Shown in pieces: positions 12,760 through 12,801 of a stretch of DNA of 12,801 nt (within the stretch, counting starts at the first letter, position 1; each line of letters starts with the position of its first letter). Made by a program: the position numbers and the translations under genes. Source of the DNA: CAYXWM01 sp964468805 (GTDB lineage Bacteria > Bacillota > Clostridia > Lachnospirales > WRBF01). The stretch lies in contig CAYXWM010000066.1 in the NCBI GenBank assembly GCA_964468805.1, positions 1 through 12,801 on the forward strand. Direction: 5' to 3'. The notes below the pieces were generated by a model. The model worked only from the letters and a program-made list of their open reading frames with translations, searched no databases and had not been told where the DNA came from.

Positions 12760-12801
12760 ATGTTAGCCTGTAGAATAGATGAAAGCCAAGTTAAAGATTT
12801 T
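12760..12801 (+). CDS. Start of an unidentified gene, 3' partial
   Basis: An ATG at 12760 lies five bases after AAGGAG and is open for 14 codons to the window end (MLACRIDESQVKDF). The promoter and ribosome binding site support a real start. Too little sequence is present to name a product. Confidence 0.6.
   Translation, partial: MLACRIDESQVKDF

Overview
The window reads as a gene-dense stretch of a low-to-moderate GC Firmicutes chromosome, most likely a member of the Clostridia. The pointers are strong GGAGG-type ribosome binding sites, use of TTG and GTG starts next to good Shine-Dalgarno sites, a lipobox lipoprotein in an ABC operon, a clostridial-style bacterial OGG, and a murF-mraY-murD-ftsW order. 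The genus cannot be named from the sequence alone. No rRNA, tRNA, CRISPR, transposase or phage gene is visible.

Layout. (1) 1-5287, plus strand: cell-wall and division genes murF (5' end cut off by the window edge), mraY, murD and ftsW, closed by a bidirectional terminator at 5290-5325. (2) 5463-8298, minus strand: an overlapping operon of a substrate-binding lipoprotein, an ABC permease, a short ABC ATPase and a 3-methyladenine DNA glycosylase (aag) that starts with TTG two bases after the ATPase stop. (3) 8591-10182, plus strand: an 8-oxoguanine DNA glycosylase (ogg) and ribose-5-phosphate isomerase B (rpiB), separated by a 280-bp gap full of repeats. (4) 10498-12457, minus strand: a 76-residue Cys/His-containing protein followed by glutaminyl-tRNA synthetase (glnS), driven by a good sigma-A promoter at 12488-12516. 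(5) 12760 to the end: the first 14 codons of an unidentified plus-strand gene with its own promoter.

How the genes work together. MurD and MurF are the D-Glu and D-Ala-D-Ala ligases of the UDP-MurNAc-pentapeptide pathway, MraY makes lipid I, and FtsW is the SEDS glycan polymerase of the divisome. MurG, MurC and FtsQ do not follow in this window. The ABC genes form one importer of the NMT1/SsuA/TauA type with unknown substrate. The two DNA glycosylases repair alkylated and oxidised bases. RpiB serves the pentose phosphate pathway and GlnS charges tRNA-Gln.

The most unusual content lies between the genes. At least three families of short palindromic repeats without coding capacity can be recognised by hand alignment: a 104-105-bp MITE-like family (3904-4007 and 12530-12634, inverted relative to each other, with decayed parts at 10259-10303 and about 10412-10478); a 68-70-bp hairpin family with a compensatory base-pair change (5397-5464 and 9482-9551); and a family with T(A/T)AT(A/G)CTATTTCT ends (9553-9701 and 10389-10500). 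Two of these copies reach into gene 3' ends: one helps form the stop codon of an apparently shortened aag, and one contains the stop codon of glnS. No clear new enzymatic or defence system is present; the repeat network and the aag-ABC coupling are the parts worth a second look.
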